The notes under the pieces: model-generated
The model's database searches: none
Seen by the model: only the letters and a program-made list of their open reading frames with translations
What the model was told of the DNA's origin: nothing
Part shown: positions 12,351 through 23,381 of the stretch, one piece after another
Layout of the letters: every line of letters starts with the position of its first letter
How positions within the stretch are numbered: position 1 is the first letter of the stretch
Position numbers and translations under genes: made by a program
Assembly (NCBI GenBank): GCA_027946365.1
Contig: JAPEUQ010000008.1
Span: 1,364,001 to 1,428,000 of the forward strand
Direction of reading: 5' to 3'
Length of the DNA: 64,000 nucleotides
Origin: Kalmusia sp. IMI 367209
Taxonomy: Eukaryota; Ascomycota; Dothideomycetes; Pleosporales; Didymosphaeriaceae

Positions 12351-13946
12351 TCAGTGGCCACGCACGCCCGTCGACGATTTGCCAAGGAAGGCGGCTGGGA
12401 ATTTGAAATCGCTGAGGAACTTGAACAAGGCACGCTTCCGCGGTGGCGTGCGTTGGAGAAGTGGTGACGCAATCTGGACCATGGGGCCGACAATGTCCTC
12501 GTCACCGAGCTTTGGAAACTTGCCCTCGCTTTTCGGGTCGTTCAGCGTGGGCATCTTGCTGAGCGGGGCAGGTTCCATGGGCGAGGTCGGTTCGGGTTCC
12601 TCGCCAAGCTCGGTCGCACGGGAGATGGCCAGATCGTTGTTCTTCTTCCACAAAGCGTCGATCTCCTTCCACTTCTGCTCGCAAAGCAAGTAGGCCTTGG
12701 ACGTAGGACCGTTGTGCTCAGCCATCCGCACTTGATGCTTGGTGAAGTTGCAGCGCGCTTGTTCCCAGTCAGCAAACAATTGCCGGAGTGAGGCCGCGTC
12801 GCAAACTTCGGGCACGTAGGGTTCCGGGTGGATGGTAAAGTTGTTGTGGCCTAGCCGCACAGCCCATTTGTCATCCGGATCGGCCAATGCGAGCGAAGGG
12901 ATTTCATTCGAGGGCACCAAGGGACTCATTCGTGACGTCTTGAAGGAAGCGATAGAGGCTTTGGTCGACAACGGTGGAGTGGGATAGGCGCGAACAGCGG
13001 GCGTGTCGACAGGCGTGGAGACCAATGATTGCGCAGGATCATGTTTAGCAATGGCAGGAGATTGGAGAGGTGACTGTGCGGGAGCGTCGTCAAAGCGAGT
13101 CTTGACCAGTAGAGGTGGGAGCAGGGGAGTTGTCGCAAAGCGTTCGCGTTCGATCTCGTCGACGTCCACGTCCAGTGCGTTGGCCTTTGCGATGTCGATG
13201 GGTGAAGAGGCAATAGACTCAGCCAGTTGCTCTCGGCTGGTCGAAGCGGATGTTGATGTGCGAGGAAACAGCTCCATGGGATCATAACCTTGGGCTTGGT
13301 GGATGGAGCTGGTGATTGAGGATGACCGCGTCGACGGCACTCTGGATGGTGTCGTACTCCTCGACTTGCCATTCAGCGTCGACGCTCTCTTGCGCTCCCG
13401 CATCTTGCGCGAGAACGAGGGGAAGCTGCGTTCGAGCTTGTGCGTGACGCTCTGCGCAGAAGACTCGGCCGACCGCCTTCGCTTGGAGTTGGGCGACTCG
13501 TAACCATAACCGCCAAAGTCGTAAGCTTCCGCAACGACATGGTCCTCGGAGGCCTCGTTGCCATCTGCTATCAGAGTCAATGGACGCGCACTCTGCGCAA
13601 GACTTTTGTTCGAACACTTACATTGGCATGGAGCCACGGTCACATAGTCCTCCTCGCGTTCAACATCTTCGGTGAGCTTGGGGAGCTTGCCAGAGGCATT
13701 GGGACCATCGACGGGGTCGTAGGTCGGTGGACTTGAGGATAGCGACGAGGTAGAGCTGGGGAAGCGGAGGTGGCCCCGGTAAAAACTCGGCGTTGGCGGC
13801 GTCGAGCATTCAGAGGCCGAGTAGAAGCCAGAATCCGTGCTGGAGTGGACCGACGAGGTGGGGTCGTAGGGCATGTCGAGAGAGCTTTTGGAAGACTTGC
13901 GCTGAGCAACCAGCTTAGGGAGGATCAGAGGTTTCATTTCGCGCAT
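12351..13946 (-). CDS. Ser/Pro-rich conserved hypothetical protein
   Basis: The frame is open for 531 codons from the ATG at 13946. A consensus 54-nt intron (GTAAGT...GATAG, plus-strand 13568-13621) lies in phase with no stop inside. The spliced protein would be 513 aa and the retained form 531 aa. The first 300 residues are rich in Ser, Thr and Pro with basic patches (SKRRRSAESS, RKMRERKRAS) and look disordered. Residues about 360-450 are the best-ordered part: WAVRLGHNNFTIHPEPY, then a helical segment with WEQARCNFTKHQVRMAEHNG and EQKWKEIDALW. I recall this block in unnamed proteins across Pezizomycotina, without a known role. The C-terminus is basic and aromatic (RKRALFKFLSDFKFP). No transmembrane segment or catalytic motif is visible. 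Confidence 0.72.
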   Translation of the reverse strand: MREMKPLILPKLVAQRKSSKSSLDMPYDPTSSVHSSTDSGFYSASECSTPPTPSFYRGHLRFPSSTSSLSSSPPTYDPVDGPNASGKLPKLTEDVEREEDYVTVAPCQCKCSNKSLAQSARPLTLIADGNEASEDHVVAEAYDFGGYGYESPNSKRRRSAESSAQSVTHKLERSFPSFSRKMRERKRASTLNGKSRSTTPSRVPSTRSSSITSSIHQAQGYDPMELFPRTSTSASTSREQLAESIASSPIDIAKANALDVDVDEIERERFATTPLLPPLLVKTRFDDAPAQSPLQSPAIAKHDPAQSLVSTPVDTPAVRAYPTPPLSTKASIASFKTSRMSPLVPSNEIPSLALADPDDKWAVRLGHNNFTIHPEPYVPEVCDAASLRQLFADWEQARCNFTKHQVRMAEHNGPTSKAYLLCEQKWKEIDALWKKNNDLAISRATELGEEPEPTSPMEPAPLSKMPTLNDPKSEGKFPKLGDEDIVGPMVQIASPLLQRTPPRKRALFKFLSDFKFPAAFLGKSSTGVRGH

Positions 13947-16900
13947 TTTGAACGATGGCAGCGTTGGGGGACGTGTTTTTTTCGTGACGAGCGGCGCTAG
14001 GCCATCACCAGGATGCAGTGCAGCAGCGCAGGCTAATTGAACAATTTGTAGGGTGCTCGGCGACTGCAGGGCTGCGATGTAAATTGATCCTTTTGTGGGA
14101 GGAGTGGCGGTCCGGCGAGGTTTGAGAGCGGTGCCACGACAGTCGAAAACACGTAGGTACCTCTCTGGGTGTTTATCCTGCGCGCGAGGTGTCAGCGCCC
14201 ATCGGCTGTTGCGCCGCTTTGGGGAAGGGCACGTGAGGCGCCGAGGGAAAGTGCACTCACCGGCTAGGGCACAATTGGCAGTGGGGGGGTCTGCGGCGAC
14301 GAGAGCGAGCGACAGCGCAGCAGAAAGCAGAACGGTATGCAGTTGGACAGCGCAAGGTCAACAACGAGCGTGGGCGCGCAAGAGAGGGTTGTCGAGCAGG
14401 ATCGGGGTGGTGGGCGGGCGCCATATGTGTGGGCAGCGCGGGCGCAGGCGTGTGGGCGACTTGGGCCTGCTGCTGCTGCTGGCGTGCGGTCGCAAGGGCA
14501 GGGGTCCGGCAGCCCTAGGCCTTGGCGTTGCTCACAAAACCGGCGCTAGCAGAAAACGACTCGACCCGCCGCTAGGCCCCAAACGCGCCACGGCCTGCCC
14601 ATGGTCTGGCAGCAGCGGCTTCATCAGACGCTCCCCGGCTTTCGTGTCCACCCTCCTCCCCCAGCGAGCGACTCAGCGGCCCGCCGCCGTCACACTGCTG
14701 CCCGTGAGCCCAGGCGCAATGTCGTGTGCACCTCGTGCCCCTGCCGTCGCACGCCCGCGCCGCTGTCTGGAGACGGCACGCGCAGTTGAGAGTTTGTTTG
14801 CACTCGTCGCCGCTCGTTCGCCCACACTGGCACGGGAAGAGGGGGGAAGGAGGCAATGGCGACACGCTGCGGTCTAGGCGCAGAAACTTTGCGTTGCTTA
14901 TTTTTCTGCTTTTGCCAACGCGGATTCAGGATGCTGTTGGTGGGCTCCCACCACCAGCGCTCCACCGCGGTCCACTCTGGTCGATGGAGAATGCCACCCT
15001 GCTGCCCTGAGTAAGCGATGCAGGAACAGCTAAATTCTTCCTTCAGACGCGGCACACTCGGGCGTTTGCCAAATATGCTGAGGCCTCTCGTGGTACTCGT
15101 GAGACCCAGCGGGTTGGTCGTGAAGGATGCCCTCCCATCGACTGATCTCTGACCAGCTGGAAGCCTGGAAAGCCAGGAACAGCCGTGGCTTCAGCACGCT
15201 GCTGCCGGGGGGAGAGGCGGTGCAGGGGACAGCTGGAGCTTGGTCCGACTGCTGTCTCGTCTCTGCCGAGCTCATGGGCGACGAGTGGCTACCGCTGTTG
15301 ATCCGAGTCGTCCGGACGATTGGTCGCGGACACAAGGAGCTTTCCAAACAAACAAACACGGCGGGCCTGTTTCGACGACCACGCAGCGTTCAAACGCTGA
15401 TCGCTCTCCTCCTGTCCTTGTCCATTCACTCTCGCCTCGTGACACACCGAGCTGGGCTCGACAGCGGACACTGAGACGTGACGACACTACGACATGCGGC
15501 AGAAGAGTCAAGCTGCCAGAAAAGAGGTGGTTGGGAAGCAAAGACCAGCAAAAAAAGCTTTCAACCGGGCGGCGAATCGGAGCAGCTAGAGACGAAAACT
15601 AGCCGTTATTCCCATGCTGATTGGCGCGTAGCGCCGGCCCGCCTTCGTCTCCGTGCCCCGTGCACCCTGTTCCCTGTTCCTCTCGCCCCCCTTGCAAGGC
15701 ACCCACAGAGCCTTGCTGTCACCACTCATCATGCCAGGAACCAGAAGACCTCGCCTCGCGCAGCAGCCAGCGCACCGTCGTCGCTAGCCAAACGTCCTCG
15801 CGTTGACTTAACCTTCTGCGGCACACTCATCTTCCCGTCCGCACCGTTGCGCTTGCCAACTTCCTTCCCCTTCCACGTCGTCATGCCGCGAGCCAGCGAC
15901 CTTTACAAAGGGGATCCTGATTCGTGGGTTGGATCACCGTGCCGTGTTCGATCGGCATCCCTGTAGTCTGGAACCGAACCCAAACTTTTTCACTGGAAAC
16001 AAGGATGTGCCGGTACGCTCAGATCAGATCATGACGACAGTGCCCACGACTGGCCCGGACCAGCTTCGTTGCGGTTTCGGCAAGTCGCGCTCCCCAGCGC
16101 GGTGGGGCGGTTGCTGAGCTCACCACCAACGGGTGGCCACGGAGACAGCGCGCTAGGCACACGGGAAGCATGCCTCTCGCCTCGAAGAAGCTATTCGCGG
16201 GACGGCACAGCAACGTTGCCAACGCTGTCAGACTAGCAAACCATAAACGGCTTGCAACGCTCACCTGCATTGATTGCGCTGCCATTCTGAACAGCCGGTG
16301 AGCATTTGCTGATGTCGGCCTCGCAGACCGCTCACTTGCTGCTGTCAGGTACCGTCTCCCACTTGCCGACCCAGAAAAGATCCCACAGTGTGGCATTGCT
16401 CGACCGTCGCTCTTAGTTACCCGATGGAGAAAACGTGGGAGCGGCAGGATTAAAAAGCACCGGACCCAATCACGATATCCACTCGACGCGGTCGAGAACG
16501 TGGTTTGTTGCTTTTTAGCAAATTCGTCCAGTAGCCTACCAAACTTAGGTGCAAACCCCCACCATGTCGCCTCTCTCCCATGGTTGGGCTCCTGAACGCC
16601 TCGTGTGAAAAACGTGTGTCCGGCCAGAAAGTCACTACGCTCAGGGTCGTCCTCCTAGTGACTCATGTTCGCCATTGACGTCGATTCTTTTCGCGTCATG
16701 TTAGCATCAACCTAGTCGGCAGACATTCGTCGAGGAGAAAATATGCCATCAGCCCGCACATCTAAGACATTCATCTTAATCCTGCAGGTCAGCCAGCAGA
16801 TGAGATATTGAAGCGTCGGCGCTGCAAGGCCGGAAATAGGTCGTGTAGTACTACGATATTGAATTCGCGACTGTTGAGAGACGGCTGCATCTCCATACTC

Positions 16901-17181
16901 ACGTGGTCGTGAACTACTAGCCAAACCATGGCTTGTGCTCCCCTCGGGCTGCGCCCACCAATACCGACATCGTACAATGTCGATCACGACTTAGTCGCAG
17001 ATTGCAGGTAGAAGGACGTAGAAAGAGTGTGCGGTCCGAAGGGTTCTATGATGTAGAAAGGCGATGATGATTCTGCAGGGTGTGCTCGGCTGCCTTCCTT
17101 TCCCGCTCATCCCGTCCCGCTGACGACACCATGGTTTGATCAGGCACCGTTGCATTGGCTCTCACCCCGTCTCCAGGCTAC
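13947..17181. other. Long gene-poor interval, 3.2 kb
   Basis: This holds the promoter of the Ser/Pro-rich gene and the 3' side of the PNK gene. Between them is GC-rich DNA (about 14100-15700) whose ORFs are Arg/Ser/Ala-rich translations without family features, then more balanced sequence to 17181. No transposon, RNA gene or conserved ORF is recognised. Confidence 0.5.
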
Positions 17182-19255
17182 TCAGAGCCAGAACATTCTC
17201 CATAATTCCTTCTGCTCCTTGGATCCCTCGAACTAGTGAATGCAGACGTTAGTATTCTGCTGTAGTTCATGTACGTATGGTATGCTTGTGCCAGCATTAT
17301 AGAAGCCAGGAATACGTACCTGAAAATCAACCTTGACAATATCCTGAAAGCCTTCCGAAAGTTTGGGCTCCTTGTATTTTTTCTGGAAAGTCGCAAATGC
17401 GAGTTTGGGGAGGAGTACCCGCTGCTCGGGGTTGGTCTACGGAAAGCAGTAAGTTAGCCAAGATAGCCTCGGAGGTACTTCGCCTGCCTCTGCCGTCCCG
17501 CGTGTGTTGAGGTACTATCCACAGGGAGAGTATGCCCCAGTCGGGGTACATTGCCGTTGAATCTAGAGTGCCTCGTAAAGCACAATGGTCGGATTGCCTT
17601 GCATGCTAAGAAACTTACTTCTGGGCCAATGTTAAGTGCGCGGATTGTATCGTTATGCTGGCAGAGGTCGCTTGAGGCAGTGAACACGATGCAGCGAATT
17701 GGAACCGCCAACCTCTTTGCTAGAGCAGTCCAGTGCGCTCTTGTTTCCGGGTCGGCGTTCGTATTATCTGTATGGCTTGGTCAGGACGCGAATGCACGCT
17801 ACGAGTAGCTGTGGAGCGCGCATTCTCTTACCGACGACTACGCTGGAGCCATCTCCAATCAGCTCTTCAGCAACTTCGATGCATTTTTCACGCTGTTTAG
17901 GTAGTGTTACTCAAAGAGCGGGGATGATGTAGGACAGCACGTGCTGCCCAATCTGCCGAGGAACTCACGGTCCTGAGGATGTCTTGATTGACTCGACCAT
18001 AGCCCAGTGGCTGGAGGTGCCTCCAGTAGAATGAAGATTTGCCTGCTCCTGGACTGCCGGAAAATAAAACAATGTCAAGAGAATTGGCTTTCTCAAACGG
18101 CTTCGGAACTGTGATCACTGAATTTAGTTTCCCAACGGCACACCATTAGCTGTGTGGCTTGCCATCCTGGACTTACTCGCATCTGTTGACTTCACAGTCG
18201 CCTCTTGGAGGATAGTGGCTGGGTCGAAATCTCTGACGAACGGTCTAGGAGTTTCGTGCAGGAAGTACTCCTCGGGCGTGTGAAAAGGTATGCCTACATT
18301 AGCGGCAAAGTTTCTAGACGTCTTTAGTACTCTCAAGCGAGCAGAGATGCGATGCAGTCGGAAAATCAGACCTACCTATCACCGCAGGAGAAGTCCTTCG
18401 CGTTCTTACCAAACGCCTCGCGACCACCTGCATCACCGACGAAAAATGAGTTCTCAAGATCCATAGATCCTGCAGCTTCTAGATCGTGATCTTCGAGTAG
18501 CTCATCCCACATGCCTACTCGAGGTTTGCGATACCGATCGTGACCGGTAGCAGCGTACACAGAGATCGGTAGCTCGAGCTGCTTGAGCACAGCTGACACC
18601 TTCGCTTTGAAATCTCCCAATCGTTTCTTGTCGCTCTTTTCTGTCTTTGGGTTCGGTAATATGTTAATTCCTGCTTGGTTGCTCAACACTGCAACAAGAT
18701 ATCTGTTTAACGCAGGGATTGCGGTTAGTAGGGGCACGCAAATGAACATAGTAACCATAGGACTAGATCCTACCCTTCATTGTGAAGCTTTCGTAACGTT
18801 TGCGGGATGCTGCTGTCCCACCACTTCCAGTCAGTCGCATCGCGGCCAAATTTCTTACCAGAAGCGGGTGTGATTAGCGTCGAGTCCTACAGCATGCATT
18901 ATTAGCAAGCCATCAAGCATGTACCAAATCATTTTCGACGTACAAAATCAAATGCAGCTATCTTTTGCTTTGCTTTGACGCTTCCAGCCACCTGTGTAGC
19001 AGCCTTGACATTATGACGACCGATTAGCAGACTGTCATTCACGATGCGCCACGTCATCTGATCAGGCTCCTTCTTGGACAAAGGCGTGAAGAAGTTCGCA
19101 ACAGCTTTGTCTATGCTTTTATCAGTCTGTGTGTTACCCTTGCAGTGAGATCACTCACTCGTTGTCGTAGATTGCTGTTTCCGCTTGGCAGGAGGTGGGG
19201 AGACCCCCCTCTCGCTGGAGCTTGCGCGTTTTCGTAGACTCGGTCGCTCGGACAT
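17182..19255 (-). CDS. pnk1: Bifunctional polynucleotide 3'-phosphatase/5'-kinase
   Basis: This repairs DNA strand-break ends by removing 3'-phosphates and adding 5'-phosphates. Ten exons (minus strand): 19255-19159, 19110-18944, 18886-18774, 18702-18376, 18313-18177, 18117-17969, 17892-17832, 17767-17619, 17436-17320 and 17232-17182. All phases agree, giving 455 aa. The N-terminus is basic and likely nuclear. The HAD-type phosphatase domain has the catalytic DFDST motif at D87-T91, then SNQAGI, ATGHDRYRKPRVGMWDEL and FFVGDAGGR. The kinase domain has the P-loop GSPGAGKS at 301-308, followed by NQD and NTNADPETR motifs. The size matches fungal Pnk1 and vertebrate PNKP without the FHA domain. 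The last intron has a perfect TACTAAC branch site. The eighth intron (182 nt) is the longest and least certain; a tiny extra exon inside it cannot be excluded. Confidence 0.93.
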
Positions 19256-19899
19256 TATCGTAGTCATTTGTCGCTTTCAATACATGACGGTAGGTCGTGA
19301 GAAAGAGCTGAGCGTTGAGTAGAAGGTTGAACGGGTGGGTCGTTTCGCGCCTGCCCGCGAAACGCGCTTTCGCGATGGCACGTGCACTAATTTTTTTCAA
19401 AGGCAGGTGCGCGCGAGCGACAGGTGTAATAGATGAGGAAATCTGTGTTGCAAAGCAACCTATACTACAATTCAGATTGCCTCCGCCATCCTGAGGTAGA
19501 TCTATTCAGTGAAGGCCCAGATCTGAGGACCGAGTAGTGTACCACTTGACATAGAGATGTCAGGTTATGCGGGACTTAGTCTCATACGGGATAGATGTTC
19601 AATCAAAGATATAGAAAAGTTGTGTCTTGTATTAAGGGTATCATGAATTACTACGACTTCTTCCAGGCCATCACCAGAGTTACATCATTCCCGACCATCC
19701 AACGCATTATCCACTTCAGCTCCATGGCACGTCTATCGGCGCCTTCAGGAACAACTCGACTAAGACGACATTCTTATATCGCACTTGCGACAGATGTATT
19801 CCTGCTTGTTCGAGGCACACAAGCCTGGTGAAATATAGTTTTCTATCCTCCAAAGAATGAGGTAACTCCAAAGAACTTGGCAATACAAGATACTCCACT
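19256..19899. other. Intergenic, 644 bp
   Basis: This is the promoter of pnk1 and the 3' UTR of MED18 (both minus strand). No additional gene is seen. Confidence 0.6.
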
Positions 19900-20773
19900 T
19901 CAACGAGGCCTTTGGACAGCCTGAGTCCCTGGACGTCGGTACCTAACCTGTGTATTGAGAGACAGTCTGTCTGGAATTGCCAGCTCCACGCAGCCTTTCA
20001 TCTGCTTCTGGAAGCCTTTCAGCTCGTTTACACCGCTTTCCAGTACAGCCTGATTATTGTAGTCCTGAACGCGCACCTTGGCTTCCAGGACGTATGCGCC
20101 ACTCGGGTCGAAGGGTTTGAGAGCAGCGAAAGCCGGTGGGTCCACTTTCGGTGCAGTCTCCAAAGACCGAACACCGGGCTCGTGGAGGACGCGGTGTAGG
20201 AATATGACGACGTTTCCGAGGACAAAGCGATGCCCCTCTACGTAGAACTCAGAGACGAACCTGGAGAGACTCAGCAATGTTCGTGTGAGACAACGTGTGC
20301 TTTCCTTACTGGTTAGGACCTGACGCGATCATCCACGCATGCGGATCGCCAGAGAGGAGGTCGGTCGACGCGGTCAGTCGGATAGAGACGCCTCTGTCCC
20401 CGGTATCTGGCTGGTCTTGGAACTCAAACGACCACTTTGGCTCTTCTCCGGACTTAACGTTCGCTGACAAACGCTTGATGTCGGACTGTTGGTCGTCTAC
20501 GCGTCCGAAGTCGCCCTCGACCAGCTTCTGCACAAGCTTGGTGTAGAAGAGGTTCTTCACGCCTGTCTGCTTGGCTTGCTTGCCAGCGACAGTCTGAGAG
20601 CCTCCACCCCGGCCGAGATGTGCGCCAGACTCCTCGGGCTCGCGCACTGGTTTGTATATGATGTGCCTTTCGCGGACACGGCGGGGCTGCATGGCGGCAT
20701 GCCCCGCGAGGATCTTCAGGACCTGCTCATGGCGCGGGGACGGGACCTGCCCGTAGAGCAGGAGCTCGTGCAT
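19900..20773 (-). CDS. MED18: Mediator complex subunit 18
   Basis: This is a head-module subunit of Mediator, which links activators to RNA polymerase II; yeast Srb5 is the counterpart. Exons are 20773-20310 and 20260-19900 with a 49-nt intron in phase 2, giving 274 aa. The N-terminus MHELLLYGQVP followed by LKILAGHAAMQP is the hallmark start of fungal Med18. Conserved later blocks include WSFEFQDQPD, SEFYVEGHRFV, VVIFLHRVL and the C-terminal VELAIPDRLSLNTQV. The reading frame stays open upstream of the chosen ATG, but that extension is Ser/Pro-rich and absent from the family, so I start at MHELLL. It is divergent from KGD4 with about 730 bp between them. Confidence 0.92.
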
Positions 20774-21505
20774 AGGAAGACGGCGAAGTCTTGGTGTTGA
20801 TGAGAAATGCGAATGCGCCCACGTCCCGGATGTGGAATTGCGGTGGGCGGGCTTCGTGGGGTTGTCAGCGTGCGATTGGCGGGGAGGGCCGAGCTCGCAG
20901 AAGCACGGTCGTATACGACTATGGAGCGCTGCGGCCAGAAGGCAGAAAACAGTGGGATGAGGAGCTCCTCCGCATGCGGAGTCCGGGCTGGAGGCAAAAA
21001 GTGTCTCGCAAGTGTCTGCGAGCGCAATGCTCATTCGACCGTCAGTCGATACAGGCTGGCGGCATCCACAATTGCATGACCTGCAGAGTCCGCAAGCTCA
21101 CGATGGAGGGCGACAGCAGTGAAATGTACCTTGTACCAAGACAATCAGCGAATAATCATCGCTTGTCTCGTGGTTCTTGGGGGGATTATTCGTCCGTCAG
21201 AAGCTCCAGATGTCGCGTTCGTGGCCCTGGTGCAGGCCGCGGGCACACGCTGCGGGCCTCGGCCTTAGCGCCTTCCTGCGTAACGTGAATTATTTATCGG
21301 CCGTCCTTGGTGTGTAGCTGCGCGGCTCCCCTCCACGATAACCAAAAAAACCTACTTCTTCCCACCCGCCCTCCATCATCTTTCTCGTTACGACCTGCAA
21401 TCGATTCTTGCTGCCTTCCCCCAGCTTCGCACCATACGATCCCATCGCTGCTGGGACGCTGAACACGCACTTTCGCCTCCGAGACCGCTCTATCACGCCA
21501 TCGCG
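20774..21505. other. Divergent promoter region MED18/KGD4, 732 bp
   Basis: This is shared upstream DNA of two divergently transcribed housekeeping genes. A pyrimidine-rich stretch lies just before the KGD4 start (about 21350-21480). No further gene is seen. Confidence 0.55.
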
Positions 21506-21924
21506 ATGAATGCCACCAAGATCCTCCAGCAGGGCCGTCAACCCATGATCCGCTTCCTGGGCAAGCGCACCACTCCTAGCAGTATGTTAGCTTCTATATA
21601 GGCATCAATGGCATCCACAGCTGACATGCGACTGCAGAGGTCGACCACACTCCTCACGCCCACCCGGCCGCGCCCACGTCGTCTCTTCCTGAGTCGTTTG
21701 CAAGCTATCGTCAGAAGGCCCAGCAGCATGGCCCTCTGAACCAGACCACCAAGTTCTCGACCAGCCATATCGGTGCTACTCCGGGAGGCTCTCTCGGCCC
21801 CGTTGAGGCCGGCAAGGGCTCATTCTTCGACCGCTCCGAGCTTCCCCAGCGCTTCCAGCGGCTGGCATGGACTGAAGCCGAGATCGAAGCCATTGAATCT
21901 GGCGGCGCAAGCCTTCACGCATGA
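21506..21924 (+). CDS. KGD4: Kgd4/Ymr31 (MRPS36-like) 2-oxoglutarate dehydrogenase subunit
   Basis: Exons are 21506-21581 and 21638-21924 (56-nt intron, phase 1), giving 120 aa. The N-terminus (MNATKILQQGRQPMIRFLGKR) is basic and amphipathic like a mitochondrial targeting sequence. It is followed by the family motif KVDHTPHAHPA, then LPESFASYRQKAQQHGPL, and a C-terminus with LPQRFQRLAWTEAEIEAIESGGA. This small protein was first called mitoribosomal protein Ymr31. It is now known as the adaptor that holds the E3 subunit in the mitochondrial 2-oxoglutarate dehydrogenase complex. Length and motif order match the family. Confidence 0.92.
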
Positions 21925-23381
21925 ACGACTATGTGATGGAGCAATGACATCCGTTCCGCCGGAACGTGACGGATAAGACAAAATTTTGATTACACACAGC
22001 ATCGTGATTCTGGGTGAATCACGTCTAGGAATGGAAGGAAAGGCAAGGCTCACCCCCGCCACGGTGATGAATTATGGGATGGGTTTTCACGCTGAGGTAG
22101 ACTGAGCCCGTCATGGCGCCTTATACCCTGTAGACTAGTTTGTGGAAGGCAATATTGCACGGTGTTCGGGGGAGGACGTTTACTGATATCTGGGGAATTG
22201 AACATCTCTACTTTGTTAGCAGATCAATGAAAAAATAATTACACAACACAATCATGAAAGCTTGTTATTCTGGTATGCCCGTGTGCTGAGGATGATACAC
22301 GGCATGTACATTCCTAGAAGACTCGCTGCAGAGCAAATGAAACCTGTCTGCAATGTGCATCAAACTTCATTCCGTTCAACAATACTTGCATAATGATGCA
22401 CCATCTCACTACATTGAATCGTTATTGCGTCAACTATCTACTATTCGCGCGCGTCCGGGCCCGTCCGAGCTCGGCACTCCCCGACTTCCTCCGGACCTCC
22501 AGAATCAGATCACACCATCGCCCGCCTCCACACCTCCAAACGCCTCACACGCGACCCCAAGCCCCCACGAAACTCCAACTTAGACATTCCTTGGTTCACA
22601 CAGTCAATTCAATTACCTGTTATCTATCGGCTGCACTCGCCGGACCTGCCTCTTACGCCAAGCGCTCTGTACCAGCGCCGTCCGAGCCTCCGGCGCGCTC
22701 GTCCTAACAACGTAAAAGCGCCGTACCTGCACCATGGTAACCAAGTGCATAGTAATGATGGTGCCCGTTTCACATTCTCTGGTTATGCTTGCATAGCGCT
22801 GGTGAGTTCGAATTTCGAGAAATCTTTTCCGGGGTGGTGGTTTCGAAGAGGAATGTTCTGGATTGAAGCTGTGGGGTGGAATTGTGGGGTGGTCGGTTTA
22901 GGCTATGGGCTGCTAGTTTTGGACAGCCCTTCTGGTTAGAGCAGAAGGAAGGAAGAAGAGTCGGTAGCATGGATTCCATCATCGACGGGAGACAAGAGAG
23001 GAACGAAAATCATGATCACGTGATGCAATCCTTATGTGGAAATTCCTCTGGTATGCAATTCTCCCAACATGAGGAGCACGATATGGACGAGTAAAGCGAA
23101 AGCATACACGACCATAGTAACATAGATTCGGACCGTAAGACGATATTCACGTTCCGGCGTATGTCATCGTGTCTCTTCAATGACTTGGATCCAACTTGGC
23201 ACACAGTGCAATGCTGGACAAGTATAATACGATTGATTCATTTCCGTTCGCGCCATCTTTACTTCATCTCTGTTGGTTCATAAGTTTTCGTACAGTCCAT
23301 CATCTCGTTTGTCTCAGTACGGTCCCAAGATCATCGCTAGAGATATCGCCCAGCCAGTCGAAGTCACCAGGTTATCCCAAC
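21925..23381. other. Intergenic, 1.5 kb
   Basis: This lies between KGD4 (plus) and the end of the peptide precursor gene (minus), so it is a convergent 3'-3' region. Short ORFs at 22353-22707 are Pro/Thr/Ser-rich translations without features. No RNA gene or repeat is recognised. Confidence 0.55.

Noticed and set aside
14095..14877. 260-codon plus-strand ORF
   Set aside because: Arg/Gly/Ala-rich translation of GC-rich DNA upstream of a real minus-strand gene; no family features, and competing ORFs in other frames.
19906..19950. Possible extra short intron at the 3' end of MED18
   Set aside because: It would be only about 26 nt; simple read-through gives a complete C-terminus.
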